Shown here piece after piece: positions 1-8,746 of a DNA stretch of 64,000 nucleotides. The stretch spans positions 248,001 to 312,000 of the forward strand of contig NZ_BIMD01000001.1 in the NCBI RefSeq assembly GCF_004000905.1. Reading direction: 5' to 3'. Origin of the DNA: Paenibacillus humicus NBRC 102415 (GTDB lineage: Bacteria; Bacillota; Bacilli; Paenibacillales; Paenibacillaceae). Both the position numbers and the translations under genes were made by a program. Under the pieces are notes generated by a model. The model worked only from the letters and a program-made list of their open reading frames with translations, ran no database searches and had not been told where the DNA came from. Within the stretch, counting starts at the first letter, position 1. Every line of letters starts with the position of its first letter.

Positions 1-989
1 GTTTTTTCGGTCTGTCCGGGAAGCAGTGTATCGGCATACACGAGAGCGATGGAGAACAGCCCCGACATGCATAGACCGACTCCGAACACGAGCAGATAGG
101 GAGCCCATTCGCTGGAGATGACGGCCATGGCGGAGAGAAGCAGAAGCGTTCCAGCTGCGCTCCAGAACAAGAAAGGGATATATCGGATCGACTCCGCGAT
201 TCTCCCTACGAACAGCCGGCCGATCACCATGGCAGCCCACAGAATCGTAACGCTCAATGAAGCTGCGGAATCCTTGGCATGAATCGTCTCGATGAAAAGA
301 GAAGGAAGGAAATTCATGAGTCCCAGCTCCAAGCCCATATAGACGAAGAAGAAAGCCGCGAATAGAATCAAGATCCGAAGGCTCCTTCCCGAATACCGGA
401 GCTTCCGATGGCCGGGTTCCGCCGGTCCGGCTTCATGAATACCTGCCGAGCTTGAGCCGGGAACCTTGCTCCAGAGCAGCAGCAGCAGGATGGTCATGGC
501 CGAAAGGGTGAAAAAGGTGAAGCGCCACAGTTCGAGGAAGATGTACAGGCTGGCCAAGGCCGGAATCAGCAGCGCGCCGACACCGAAATAAACGTCCAGC
601 TTGGTCATCGCAACCGCTTTTTGTTCTTCCGCGAATTCAATCGTGAAGGCTCCGATGGTGGATTCGATCATGCCGGAGCCGAAGCCTGCGGCTATGGTCA
701 TGATGAGGATCCAGGTCCAATCGGGCAAAAAGCCCATCACGAAATACCCAACGGCAATGGATGCCAAGGCCAGGATCAGCAGCCTCTTCCGTCCTAGCCG
801 GGCCGACATGACAGGAGACGCCATCACACCAGCCAAAAAGCCGAGAAACTGCAAAAACAACAACGTTCCGCCATCGCTGTAAGAGCGATTGTAGGCGGTC
901 AATAGCTGGGGCAAAAGAGAGCCCAAAACAACGCTGGTAACACCGATCAGGAAGTAAAATCCGCAGCTTAAACGAAAAATTCTTCTCAA
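1..989 (-). CDS. MFS transporter, partial (C-terminus outside window)
   Basis: Reading the minus strand from a TTG at 987-989 gives an uninterrupted frame to the window edge (329 codons). It starts LRRIFRLSCGFYFLIGVTSV and continues as alternating hydrophobic helices. A loop with SARLGRKRL after the second helix matches the MFS motif between TM2 and TM3. A GGGAGG ribosome binding site lies 8 nt before the TTG. Twelve-helix MFS proteins are about 390-420 residues, so roughly the last 60-90 residues are missing. The substrate cannot be told; the sequence is not close to a sugar or drug family I can name. An inverted repeat sits about 40 bp upstream (see separate entry). Shorter ORFs in other frames here are shadows. 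Confidence 0.75.
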   Translation of the reverse strand, partial: MRRIFRLSCGFYFLIGVTSVVLGSLLPQLLTAYNRSYSDGGTLLFLQFLGFLAGVMASPVMSARLGRKRLLILALASIAVGYFVMGFLPDWTWILIMTIAAGFGSGMIESTIGAFTIEFAEEQKAVAMTKLDVYFGVGALLIPALASLYIFLELWRFTFFTLSAMTILLLLLWSKVPGSSSAGIHEAGPAEPGHRKLRYSGRSLRILILFAAFFFVYMGLELGLMNFLPSLFIETIHAKDSAASLSVTILWAAMVIGRLFVGRIAESIRYIPFLFWSAAGTLLLLSAMAVISSEWAPYLLVFGVGLCMSGLFSIALVYADTLLPGQTEK

Positions 990-1026
990 CAATCAATCCT
1001 CCCGCTCTTTTTTTAGTTTACAAATG

Positions 1027-1048
1027 AATAACAATACCAGTTGTTATT
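1027..1048. promoter_or_regulatory. inverted repeat upstream of the MFS gene, possible operator
   Basis: AATAACAA and TTGTTATT are separated by 6 nt. Allowing a one-base bulge, the arms extend to ATGA and TCAT. It lies in an AT-rich stretch 38 bp upstream of the TTG start of the MFS gene, where a repressor could act. No regulator gene lies beside it in the window. Confidence 0.35.
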
Positions 1049-1594
1049 TCATTTCAAAACTAGTACGTATTGTACATTTAGAACTTGTCCAAATTATATA
1101 GACCGATTGAATCAAAATAAAAATCGATTTTCATGTCGAAATGAATCGTAAATAGATGGATTAATATCACATTAATATTATTTCTTCACATGTTGTCGAC
1201 AGAGCGCGAAAACCATTGGCCGAGCCTTCCTTCCTGAGGTTGACCAGACTGAATGGCATTTATAAAACGGGGAAACCAGTGCGGTTTCCTCTCATGCCGG
1301 TGTCATAAGCGGAAGAAAAATATCCAACTGGGACTGAAGGCTCTTGTGCAGCAAGGCCGGGGGAAAGGAACGCAGCAAAGGAATAGAACCGGCTTGATTC
1401 AGCGTGGAGCGCCGACGATGGCGACCCTATTCGACAAGGGCGATGACGGGCCGAGCGCTTCGAGGGCGCATGCCGACAACGCAGCGGGCGGACCGCAGAC
1501 ATAGTCTTGTCCATAGGCAACAGACAAAAACGTTCATCGCATGCCGTCGAAGGCATGAACGGGATGTCGATGCAGCTCGCTTGAAAGGCTCAAG
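1049..1594. other. gene-poor intergenic stretch
   Basis: About 540 bp with only short ORFs on both strands that lack ribosome binding sites and show no recognisable protein features. 1049-1200 is AT-rich and promoter-like; 1250-1560 is GC-rich. I see no RNA gene or riboswitch that I can name. Confidence 0.4.
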
Positions 1595-1635
1595 AACGAA
1601 AAAGCGGATGCCCTATGGGCATCCGCTTTTTCGTT
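1595..1635. terminator. strong hairpin terminator (bidirectional shape)
   Basis: A 19-bp perfect stem with a 3-nt TAT loop. The stem base contains AACGAAAAA and TTTTTCGTT, so a U-run forms on either strand. It lies 62 bp past the stop of the DppC-like permease and should end that minus-strand transcript. Confidence 0.8.
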
Positions 1636-1697
1636 ACTTCCATGGATGATGACCAGGAAGAAGGATCGGTTCCGGTTCAGTTCATGCGTGCAGCAGG

Positions 1698-2618
1698 CTA
1701 AAGACGGGAGGGCTTCGTGTATTTTTGATTGAACAGGGTTTGAAGGCCTCTGGCAAGCAGCTGGAATCCCAGAATAAGGACGAGGTAAGCGGCGAGAGGA
1801 ACAAACAGGATCCATGGGTAGACGTCCAGGCTGCTCCGTCCGGCCGCGATCAATCCGGCCCATTCATTGGTGCGGCTGTTGTATTCGATCGGATCGAAGG
1901 TCATGACTGTTCCTCCAACGAACAGATGGAAGATGGCCAATTGCCCGAACAGAGTCAAGACGAGCACGATTTCCTGGACGATCAAGATCAGGAAGCTGTC
2001 CTTCAAGTGGGGAAAGAGATGGGCGCCGATCATTTTCCGGTGGCCCGTGCCGATTGATCGAGCAGCGAGGATGAACGGCTTTTCTCGAATAAGCTCCGTT
2101 TTTTCCTTGATCGAGATGACAACCGACGGAATCCCGACGGCGGCAAGCACTGCTCCCATCACGACGCACAACCGAATCGGCGAAAGGCTGGAATTGATCG
2201 ATAATCCGGCCAGCAGCAGCCAAATGACCAAAAAAATCGGAATTCCATTCAGCAGCTTCCAGGTTGTCGCCGGCTCTCGGCGTTTTGCGGGCTTCCTGGC
2301 GAAGTAACCCAGCAGCATGCCCGCGATTCCGCCGAAAAACACTCGGGCAAAAGCAATCGCGACGGCTAAGAAAATCGTGTACTTGGCGCCAACCAAAATC
2401 CGGGTCATCAGGTCATAGCCGTAATAGTCGGTTCCAAGCGGATAATCCTTGCCTGGAGGAAGCGGCGGCGCAACAATCGTTCCTTTTCCGCTGCTGTCGA
2501 CTGCATAATGAATTTTCAACGGCTCGTCCAAATCATGCCGGATAAAAAACTTGCCGAAAATGGCTGCGCCTATAATTGCCGTTGTGAGAATCAAACCTGC
2601 CAGCAGCGTTTTGTTCAT
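1698..2618 (-). CDS. peptide/nickel-type ABC transporter permease, DppC-like
   Basis: About 306 residues with an N-terminal membrane anchor (TLLAGLILTTAIIGAAIF). A conserved PLGTDYYGYDLMTRIL segment, typical of OppC/DppC permeases, stands before the first core helix. Five further hydrophobic helices follow, and an AARSIGTGHRKMIGAHLFPH stretch corresponds to the EAA loop that contacts the ATPase. The ATG at 2616-2618 overlaps the stop of the upstream permease as ATGA, with AAGGTG just before it; a longer in-frame start at 2645 has no such support. Encoded with the DppB-like partner but without ATPases or a binding protein in the window, so it probably borrows subunits from elsewhere. Substrate unknown. 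Confidence 0.85.
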   Translation of the reverse strand: MNKTLLAGLILTTAIIGAAIFGKFFIRHDLDEPLKIHYAVDSSGKGTIVAPPLPPGKDYPLGTDYYGYDLMTRILVGAKYTIFLAVAIAFARVFFGGIAGMLLGYFARKPAKRREPATTWKLLNGIPIFLVIWLLLAGLSINSSLSPIRLCVVMGAVLAAVGIPSVVISIKEKTELIREKPFILAARSIGTGHRKMIGAHLFPHLKDSFLILIVQEIVLVLTLFGQLAIFHLFVGGTVMTFDPIEYNSRTNEWAGLIAAGRSSLDVYPWILFVPLAAYLVLILGFQLLARGLQTLFNQKYTKPSRL

Positions 2619-3535
2619 CGAGACAACACCTTTTCCCATCCCCATAGATAAGTTTTCAGCAACGTATAAATAACGGCGTATAGAAGAAGCAGCGTGAGGA
2701 GTCCATTCACGACAAGCGGGAATTGGTATCCGCTATAGGAGTAGACATTGCTGAACAAGAGCATCGTCAAGCCATGCAGATTATACAAATACTCCACGAT
2801 AAAGATATTCCCGATCAAAATTCCCAGAAACTTATGCAGATCCGCTCGTATGAAAGGAAGCACATTGGGAAGAGCATGATAGAAAACGATGTAGAGTTTC
2901 CTTAATCCGCGGGCTTTGGCAAAGCCGATATAATCTTCGGCCAGCGTATATGTCATCTGCATCGTTACGTTTCGAATCATATAGCTGGCCGGAATGAGAA
3001 TCGACGATACGAGGGGAAGCACGATCGCAGGCTCCTTGACCGATAAGGTCGCGATTTGAAAAAGGACGACTCCGGTTTTCGATGCCACGAATACGACCAG
3101 AAATTGAAGGAGAAGGATGGATACGAAATCGGGCATCGCGCCCAAAAATTCCACGGTCCGCTTCAGCCATTCCGCACGGGATAACGAGAAATAGATTCCG
3201 ATCAGGACGCCAATCGTCGTCCCGATCAGAGCTCCGCAGGCGAGATAACCGAATGAAATGATGAAATAGCTTCCGATCTGCTCCCAGAAGGAAAGCGTGT
3301 TCTGTCCGGATAGAAACCGGAAGGAATCGCCGGTCGGGATGCCGGAAAAATACGCCTTGATGCTTGCTGCGCCCTGAGGCCAATCGAGCCGGATAGAGTG
3401 GCTCCCGTCCGGCTGCAGCAAGAGAGGCAGCTCGGACATGATCAAGACGAGGATGAAGACCATTGGAATGCTTAAAACAATTCGGTTCATTTTTGACATC
3501 GCTATCGCTGGATTCCCTTCCTTTGGAAATTCCAT
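2615..3535 (-). CDS. peptide/nickel-type ABC transporter permease, DppB-like
   Basis: 306 residues: an N-terminal helix (VLSIPMVFILVLIMSELPLLL), an extracellular loop of about 60 residues, then five helices typical of the OppB/DppB family. The cytoplasmic EAA-like loop is EDYIGFAKARGLRKLYIVFYH. It overlaps the DppC-like gene by 4 nt and the two must be co-translated. The start is uncertain: the ATG at 3533-3535 has no clear ribosome binding site, and an internal ATG at 3499 follows GGAAGGG at a long distance. The family is clear; the transported solute is not. Confidence 0.82.
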   Translation of the reverse strand: MEFPKEGNPAIAMSKMNRIVLSIPMVFILVLIMSELPLLLQPDGSHSIRLDWPQGAASIKAYFSGIPTGDSFRFLSGQNTLSFWEQIGSYFIISFGYLACGALIGTTIGVLIGIYFSLSRAEWLKRTVEFLGAMPDFVSILLLQFLVVFVASKTGVVLFQIATLSVKEPAIVLPLVSSILIPASYMIRNVTMQMTYTLAEDYIGFAKARGLRKLYIVFYHALPNVLPFIRADLHKFLGILIGNIFIVEYLYNLHGLTMLLFSNVYSYSGYQFPLVVNGLLTLLLLYAVIYTLLKTYLWGWEKVLSR

Positions 3536-3683
3536 TAAGTATATCTTTTAAATCCTTGAAAAGTCTAGATCCGTTTCGTTTCTATCGGCGGGAAGCCGTT
3601 TCCCGCTTGACTCTCTTCCATCTCTATCCTCTTGTGATAAAATAATCTAGCATTCAAAAGAAATAAAAGGGGAAATGTCGTCG

Positions 3684-5261
3684 ATGAGAGAGTCGGGATG
3701 GAACAAAATTCGGAAAACGGCCTTGTTCGGCCTTTGCTTGCTGATGCTCGCAGCCGCAGGCTGTCAGGCGGTCGGAGGCCTGGACTTGAACGGCGCTATC
3801 GCCAAATCGCTTGCGACGCAATCCGGCGAAAGCCGGGGCAGCTTGATGCTGAGCGTGGATTTCAGCCGATTCGCCTTTGAAGATGTCAGCGCTCGCAGCG
3901 AGCAGGCAATGAAGCTGCTGGAAAATGTGCAGGTGCGCATCGATTCATGGAAAGTCGAGAACGAAAAGCGTCAATCGCTTCACGGCGCGCTGCTGTTCGG
4001 AAGCCGCAGCATCGGCTTTTCCGCACAAGCGGATGAACAGCAGGCCGTTATCCGGATCGAAGGACTTAAAAAGCCCTTGGTCATCCCTATGAATGACGAG
4101 GATTACAGCTACGGGGACAGCCTCGGCGCTTCCGCTGTCGGAATCGGCGGCTCGGTAGACCCGCTGCAATCCGCGCTGATCGGCCGCGAGCTGGTGGATA
4201 AGGCAGGCGGATTCTGGATCTCCAAGCTGCCGAACCCCGAACGCCTCTCCGTGCTTCCTGTATCCGCTGACGTATACGGCGGAGGCCAAGCAGCCTGGAA
4301 AGTGACGACAGAGTGGCAGGGCATGGAGCTTTGGAGCTGGCTCAAAAAATATGTAGCGGAGTTGGCGTCCGATCCCGACGGGCTGAATGAGTCCATCAGC
4401 GCCCTGTACGATGTCATTCTGGCGCATCCCGAGCTTGAAGCGGCCGACGACAACGGCGAGCCTTTGACCGCAGCGGGCAAGGACGAGCTCGTCGCCAGCG
4501 CGGTCGAGTCCATCCGCGACGGCCTTGCATCCGGTCTGGACAGCATGGACCAGGCGGAGGAGGAAGGGGGGCTCGAGGATCTGTTGACGAAGGGCTCCTC
4601 GCTCAAGGCGGAGCTGCTGCTGGATTCCTCTCTGCATATCCGCAGCTTGAGCGCTGCAGCCGTATGGCAGCCGGAGCAAGCCACGGTGGAGCGGGAGAAG
4701 CTTCCGATCCAAGGAATCAGCCTGGTTATCCAGCGGGAACAGTGGCATGTCAATGAAGAGGTGGCCGCGGACAAGCCGGCAGCCGGCAAGGACAGCTGGT
4801 CTTCGAATCGCTGGGCGGACGCCCCGAGCTTCCGGATCATGCAGGATTTCGATAAAGGAAGCGCCGCATACGAGATCCTCAAAAACGAGCTGCAAGCCGG
4901 CCGGCAAACGGCTCTGTTCTTCCCGTTCGGACCGGATTCGTTCATCCTGACGGCATCCGGACAATCGCTGGTGCCGCTGAGAAGCGTTGCGGAGCGCATG
5001 GGAGGAACCCTTATGTACGATTCCTCAAAGAAGAAATGGAGTCTGCAGGATGCTGCGACCGGCAAGACGGCTTGGTTCCAAAAAGACAGCCGGTCGATTC
5101 AGATCAACGGGAAAAACGCAGAGCTTTCCTATCCGGCAACTGTCGTGAGGGGCAGCCTGTACGTCCCGGCGAGGGATATTGCCCGTTTCCTCGGAGCTTC
5201 GATCAGCGTCCAGAAAGAAAGCTACACCCAATATGTCACACTTGAGCGCGAGGTCGGCTAA
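3684..5261 (+). CDS. lipoprotein with C-terminal copper-amine-oxidase-like stalk domain
   Basis: About 525 residues. A signal peptide ends in a lipobox (LAAAGC), so the mature protein should be anchored to the outer face of the membrane. The central 350 residues match no family I know. The last 110 residues form a Cu_amine_oxidN1-type module: a VPLRSVAERMGG segment, then GSLYVPARDIARFLGA, the repeated arrangement common in Paenibacillus surface proteins. AAAAGGGG precedes two possible ATGs, 3675 and 3684; 3684 gives the more usual lipoprotein N-terminus, but 3675 is possible. Monocistronic, with a terminator at 5350-5415. Role unknown; likely envelope-associated. Confidence 0.75.
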   Translation: MRESGWNKIRKTALFGLCLLMLAAAGCQAVGGLDLNGAIAKSLATQSGESRGSLMLSVDFSRFAFEDVSARSEQAMKLLENVQVRIDSWKVENEKRQSLHGALLFGSRSIGFSAQADEQQAVIRIEGLKKPLVIPMNDEDYSYGDSLGASAVGIGGSVDPLQSALIGRELVDKAGGFWISKLPNPERLSVLPVSADVYGGGQAAWKVTTEWQGMELWSWLKKYVAELASDPDGLNESISALYDVILAHPELEAADDNGEPLTAAGKDELVASAVESIRDGLASGLDSMDQAEEEGGLEDLLTKGSSLKAELLLDSSLHIRSLSAAAVWQPEQATVEREKLPIQGISLVIQREQWHVNEEVAADKPAAGKDSWSSNRWADAPSFRIMQDFDKGSAAYEILKNELQAGRQTALFFPFGPDSFILTASGQSLVPLRSVAERMGGTLMYDSSKKKWSLQDAATGKTAWFQKDSRSIQINGKNAELSYPATVVRGSLYVPARDIARFLGASISVQKESYTQYVTLEREVG

Positions 5262-5347
5262 ACGAGCTGCCGCAGCGCATGCCGGACGATTGGCCCAAGG
5301 CTTAACTCGCCCGTTTTGCAACCGATCGGTGATAGCGTTTCATGCAA

Positions 5348-5416
5348 TGACAAAGAACGCGTTTCGGGATCAGGACAAGTCTTCCACGGCTTCCTGAACC
5401 GAACGCGTTCTTTTTT
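5348..5416 (+). terminator. hairpin terminator after the lipoprotein gene
   Basis: AAAGAACGCGTT and AACGCGTTCTTT pair around an inner region with a second complementary segment (CAGGA/TCCTG), followed by TTTTTT. It lies about 90 bp beyond the lipoprotein stop codon. Confidence 0.75.
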
Positions 5417-5433
5417 GCTTGCCCTTGCAGAAC

Positions 5434-5513
5434 GGAGCTTCACATCACGGGACTACGGCACTTGGAGCTTCACATCACGGGACTACGGCACTTGGAGCTT
5501 CACATCATGGGCC
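5434..5513. repeat. 30-bp tandem repeat, two full copies and one partial
   Basis: The unit begins GGAGCTTCACATCACGGGAC. Copies at 5434-5463 and 5464-5493 are identical; a third, diverged partial copy starts at 5494. It sits in the intergenic space just past a terminator. No ORF with a ribosome binding site runs through it. Confidence 0.85.
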
Positions 5514-5526
5514 TATGCATTTCGCC

Positions 5527-5646
5527 GCATCGCCGGCAGGGTGGCCGATCATTCGCTTATCTAGTCGCATCTCAGGCAAGGTGACCTAACATGGGCTTAT
5601 CTAGTCGCATCGCGGGAAGGGTGGCCGATCATGGGCTTATCTACTG
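5527..5646. repeat. 40-bp tandem repeat, three diverged copies
   Basis: Units at 5527-5566, 5567-5606 and 5607-5646 each begin GCATC and end in a CTTATCTA-type tail, with about 80% identity between neighbours by eye. It follows the 30-bp array within 14 bp but has a different unit. It lies between convergent genes. Confidence 0.8.
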
Positions 5647-5676
5647 GCAATGCAGCCGGCGCGGCCCAACGAACGT

Positions 5677-8601
5677 TCACATCCGCGCCGTCGTCAATTG
5701 CTCCACCGTGCCTGCATGGCCTTCCGGCCATGTCACTTGAATGGCGATGTCGGATGGCGCTTCGATCCGAAGCGAAATATACTTCCCTGCAACCCGCCAG
5801 CTGACGTTGATCTCGCCTCCGTCCGGCAGCGGCACGACGCCTTCGGCCCAGCTCAAGCCTGCAGGCTGGGGAGCGATCTCTACGGAACGCCAGCCTGCCG
5901 ACAGCTTGCGGACGCCAAGAATGGACGCGCCGAGGAAATACCCGGGAGCGGCCGACCAGGCATGGCAGTGGCTGCGGGTAAGCAGATCGGGATTGGCCCG
6001 GTTCTCCGCGAAATCGGGGTACATCTCCCAGCAGGTCGTCGCGCCATGCTCCAGCATCCGGCCATAGTGAAGGCGGATGTCGTCCAGCATGAGCTCATGG
6101 CGGCCCAGCTTGGAGAGCGCCTCATAATAGAAGAAGCTTATGAACGGGCTTCCGATCTGGACCCACTCAGCCGGCGGCTCCGCCAGGTATTGCTCCAGAG
6201 CGGCCAGGCGCTCTCCGTCAGCCGCCTCGCACAGGTAGGCAGCGACTTGAGTCTGCATGCTGAATACGGATGACCGCCTGCCGTCGGCATGGATGCAGTC
6301 CAGATAGGCCTGCTGCCGCTCATCCCAGAGGCTCTCGTTGACAGCGGCCTGCAGGGACGACGCCTGCTCCAGCCAATGATGGGCCGTGCCGGATTCGCCC
6401 GCGGTTTCGGCCAGCCGGGCCGCCTGGCGAAGCGCCTTGATCATGAACAGGTTCTGATGGGTGACGATGCCTTCGCCGGGCTGGTCGATCGGAGCCCAGT
6501 CGAGCAGGTTCCAGCCCCGCATGTTCAGCAGTCCTGAGCTGTCAATGTGGGAGGAATAGGCTTCGATCGTCCGGAGGATATGCGGCAGGATTCCGCGGGC
6601 GAACTCCAAGTCTCCCGTATGCTCCACGAACTCCTCGCAGGCGATGATCCAGAAGAACGTCCAGTTGGGAATGACGCTGCTCCAGCCGCTCGGCACCTGG
6701 TCCAAATACAGCGGCGTATCGGAGGCGGAGCCCGGAACCAGCTTCAGGCAGCGCTTCACGATCTCGGTCGCTCCGAAGACATAGTAGTTGACCAGCGCCT
6801 CGTTGCGCGCGTCGCCTACCCAGAACACCTGCTCGTACGAAGGGCAATCGACGAACGTATCTTCCATGCACAGCCTCGTCGTCCTGCGGCTGATGCGCCA
6901 GATCTCGTTCAGAAGGGCATCCGAGCAGCGGAAGCTGCCGTTGTCGGCTGCGGGATAAGAGCTTTGGAGGATATGAATCTCCTGCAGCAGAACGGGACGG
7001 TCTGCCGATCTTACGGTCAGGATCAAGTAGCGGCAGCCCCGCCGGACGGGGGACAAATAGCTCTGCCTGCCCTCGCGGCATATGTAGCGCAGCGTGTTGT
7101 CCAGTCCGTACGTATGCTGCCTGAAGTCATGCTGGATATGCTCGATGCCGTAAATATCCACGACCGTTCCTGCCGCAGCATCCAGCTCGAATCCGATGAA
7201 GCCGGAGCGCTGCTCGCCGAGATCGACGACAAGCTCGCAGTCCCAGCCGGGGAACAGCGGCAGCTCGGCCGGCTCCGGCACGGCCAGCACGGCGTTCTGA
7301 AGCGAGGCCGGCACGGCCAGCCGCTCATGCTCGCGCTGCCAGACGCTGAGCCCGAAGGCATCCTGCCCGGTAATCAGGCGGGGATCGATGCGGCGAAGCC
7401 AGCCTCTCAAATCGGGATCGTCCATAGAGACCTTGCCTGCCTTCAGGCGCGCATAGAGCGGATGATCGGTATCGAGCTCTCTGCCGGCTCGGTGATCGAC
7501 ATGCTTGACGGCGTCGAACGGTCCGATTGCGGAAAAAGGAGCCTTCGGGGAGGTCATTTCCGGTAATCGCGCAGCAGAAGCGGGATGGCGCCGCTCTCCT
7601 CCAGGCGCTTGCGCCGGAGCCGCAAGAGCGAACGGCACATCCGCATCCACGCCAAGATGGAAGCTGCTTCCGTGGTCGCCGGAGGTGACGTCGATAAGCA
7701 GCGTATGGGGGCCGGCGGCAAGCTCCAGATCGTAATAGCGTTCCGGCTGGACGCCCCGGTACGCATCGATGGAGACGCCGTCCACGACAATGCCCCCGGG
7801 CCGAGCTCCTCCGGGAAAACCGATCGTGACACGGCCCTTGTCCTCCAGCTGGAGCACAGAGGCCAGAAATCCGCAATAGCTGACAGGGTTGGCGTGGCCG
7901 GCACTGTCCGGAACCATGATTGTCCGCAGATCGATGGCAGCCATGAAGGCAGGAGGCTTGACGCGGCTCAGCCCGGCAATACGGGATGGATATCGCTTCT
8001 CTTCCGTCAAGAACGGGATGTCGCGGGATACGAGCTTTTTCCAGGGTCCTTCTCCGGCAGCGCAGACAGCCGCCGCAGGCGACCAGTCCATGAGCCGGGA
8101 TGCTCCCGTCGTCCAGCCTTCGTCCTGCCCGCCGGCATCGATGACTTCGGCGAATGCCTGCTGGCAGGACATCCGTGGCGAGCTGGGCAGCTGGCCTCCG
8201 AGCAGGGCGGTTTCCCAGTCCCCGCCGGTAGGCAGGCTGATCCCTGAGGGGGTTTCGAGCTCCGCAATGAGACCGCCTTGCCCGCGCACATAGCAGAAGT
8301 TCGAGATGCCGAAGTGGAGCACAAGCACGGCAATCGCGTTGCGTTGGCCGGGCTTCAGCAGGCGGCCGATATCGTAGCTGTCGTAGGACTGCTCCTCCGG
8401 CCAACACCTCACCGGCCCGCGGCCGGTCAAGGCGCCGTTCACATAGAGGACGTAGCGGGAGTCGGCGCTGATGTGAAGGGCGGCTTCCTTCTCTGCAGAG
8501 AGAGGATGGTCGAAGCTGCGGCGGAAGCAGCGCCATTCGTTCCGCGGACTCGCTTCCAAGCCTCCCCATATCCATTGGGCTTGCCAGGTGCGCTCGGTCA
8601 T
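5677..8601 (-). CDS. GH78-like alpha-L-rhamnosidase family protein
   Basis: 974 residues. The N-terminal half holds beta-sandwich modules, including WQAQWIW at the start and a sugar-binding-like AALHISADSRYVLYVNGALT segment. The second half is an (alpha/alpha)6 barrel. DCPSYEQVFWVGDARNEAL matches the hallmark of bacterial GH78, where the Asp/Glu of DxxxxxExxWxGDA are catalytic. A C-terminal beta domain follows (VEIAPQPAGLSWAEGVVPLP). No signal peptide, so it probably acts on imported oligosaccharides. I chose the ATG at 8599-8601 because GGAAGCGGAG precedes it; an upstream in-frame start at 8640 has no such site. Divergent from an AraC regulator at 8747 that likely controls it. Confidence 0.85.
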   Translation of the reverse strand: MTERTWQAQWIWGGLEASPRNEWRCFRRSFDHPLSAEKEAALHISADSRYVLYVNGALTGRGPVRCWPEEQSYDSYDIGRLLKPGQRNAIAVLVLHFGISNFCYVRGQGGLIAELETPSGISLPTGGDWETALLGGQLPSSPRMSCQQAFAEVIDAGGQDEGWTTGASRLMDWSPAAAVCAAGEGPWKKLVSRDIPFLTEEKRYPSRIAGLSRVKPPAFMAAIDLRTIMVPDSAGHANPVSYCGFLASVLQLEDKGRVTIGFPGGARPGGIVVDGVSIDAYRGVQPERYYDLELAAGPHTLLIDVTSGDHGSSFHLGVDADVPFALAAPAQAPGGERRHPASAARLPEMTSPKAPFSAIGPFDAVKHVDHRAGRELDTDHPLYARLKAGKVSMDDPDLRGWLRRIDPRLITGQDAFGLSVWQREHERLAVPASLQNAVLAVPEPAELPLFPGWDCELVVDLGEQRSGFIGFELDAAAGTVVDIYGIEHIQHDFRQHTYGLDNTLRYICREGRQSYLSPVRRGCRYLILTVRSADRPVLLQEIHILQSSYPAADNGSFRCSDALLNEIWRISRRTTRLCMEDTFVDCPSYEQVFWVGDARNEALVNYYVFGATEIVKRCLKLVPGSASDTPLYLDQVPSGWSSVIPNWTFFWIIACEEFVEHTGDLEFARGILPHILRTIEAYSSHIDSSGLLNMRGWNLLDWAPIDQPGEGIVTHQNLFMIKALRQAARLAETAGESGTAHHWLEQASSLQAAVNESLWDERQQAYLDCIHADGRRSSVFSMQTQVAAYLCEAADGERLAALEQYLAEPPAEWVQIGSPFISFFYYEALSKLGRHELMLDDIRLHYGRMLEHGATTCWEMYPDFAENRANPDLLTRSHCHAWSAAPGYFLGASILGVRKLSAGWRSVEIAPQPAGLSWAEGVVPLPDGGEINVSWRVAGKYISLRIEAPSDIAIQVTWPEGHAGTVEQLTTARM

Positions 8602-8746
8602 GATTGCTCCGCTTCCTTTCGGGCTGGGATGGCCAAGCATGGCCTTGATGGCGTTGTCTTTTTCTTATTGTAAGCGCAGGCATTTGTAGAAAAGGGGTTG
8701 ATCAGGCCAAATCGGTTGGTTATCCTGACAAAAAGGAGGGATTCGG

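Noticed and set aside
5434-5646. Possible CRISPR array
   Set aside because: The repeats are directly tandem without spacers, the units differ between the two arrays, and no cas genes are present.
5650-7566. Several plus-strand ORFs of 200-340 codons opposite the GH78-like gene
   Set aside because: They mirror the codon structure of the real gene and show no family features or start signals.
8671-8684. cre-like site upstream of the GH78-like gene
   Set aside because: On the minus strand only one half fits the cre consensus; three mismatches in the other half make it weak.
8698-8726. TTGATC-17-TATCCT promoter for the AraC gene at 8747
   Set aside because: Transcription would begin at or inside the ribosome binding site, leaving no leader; probably chance.
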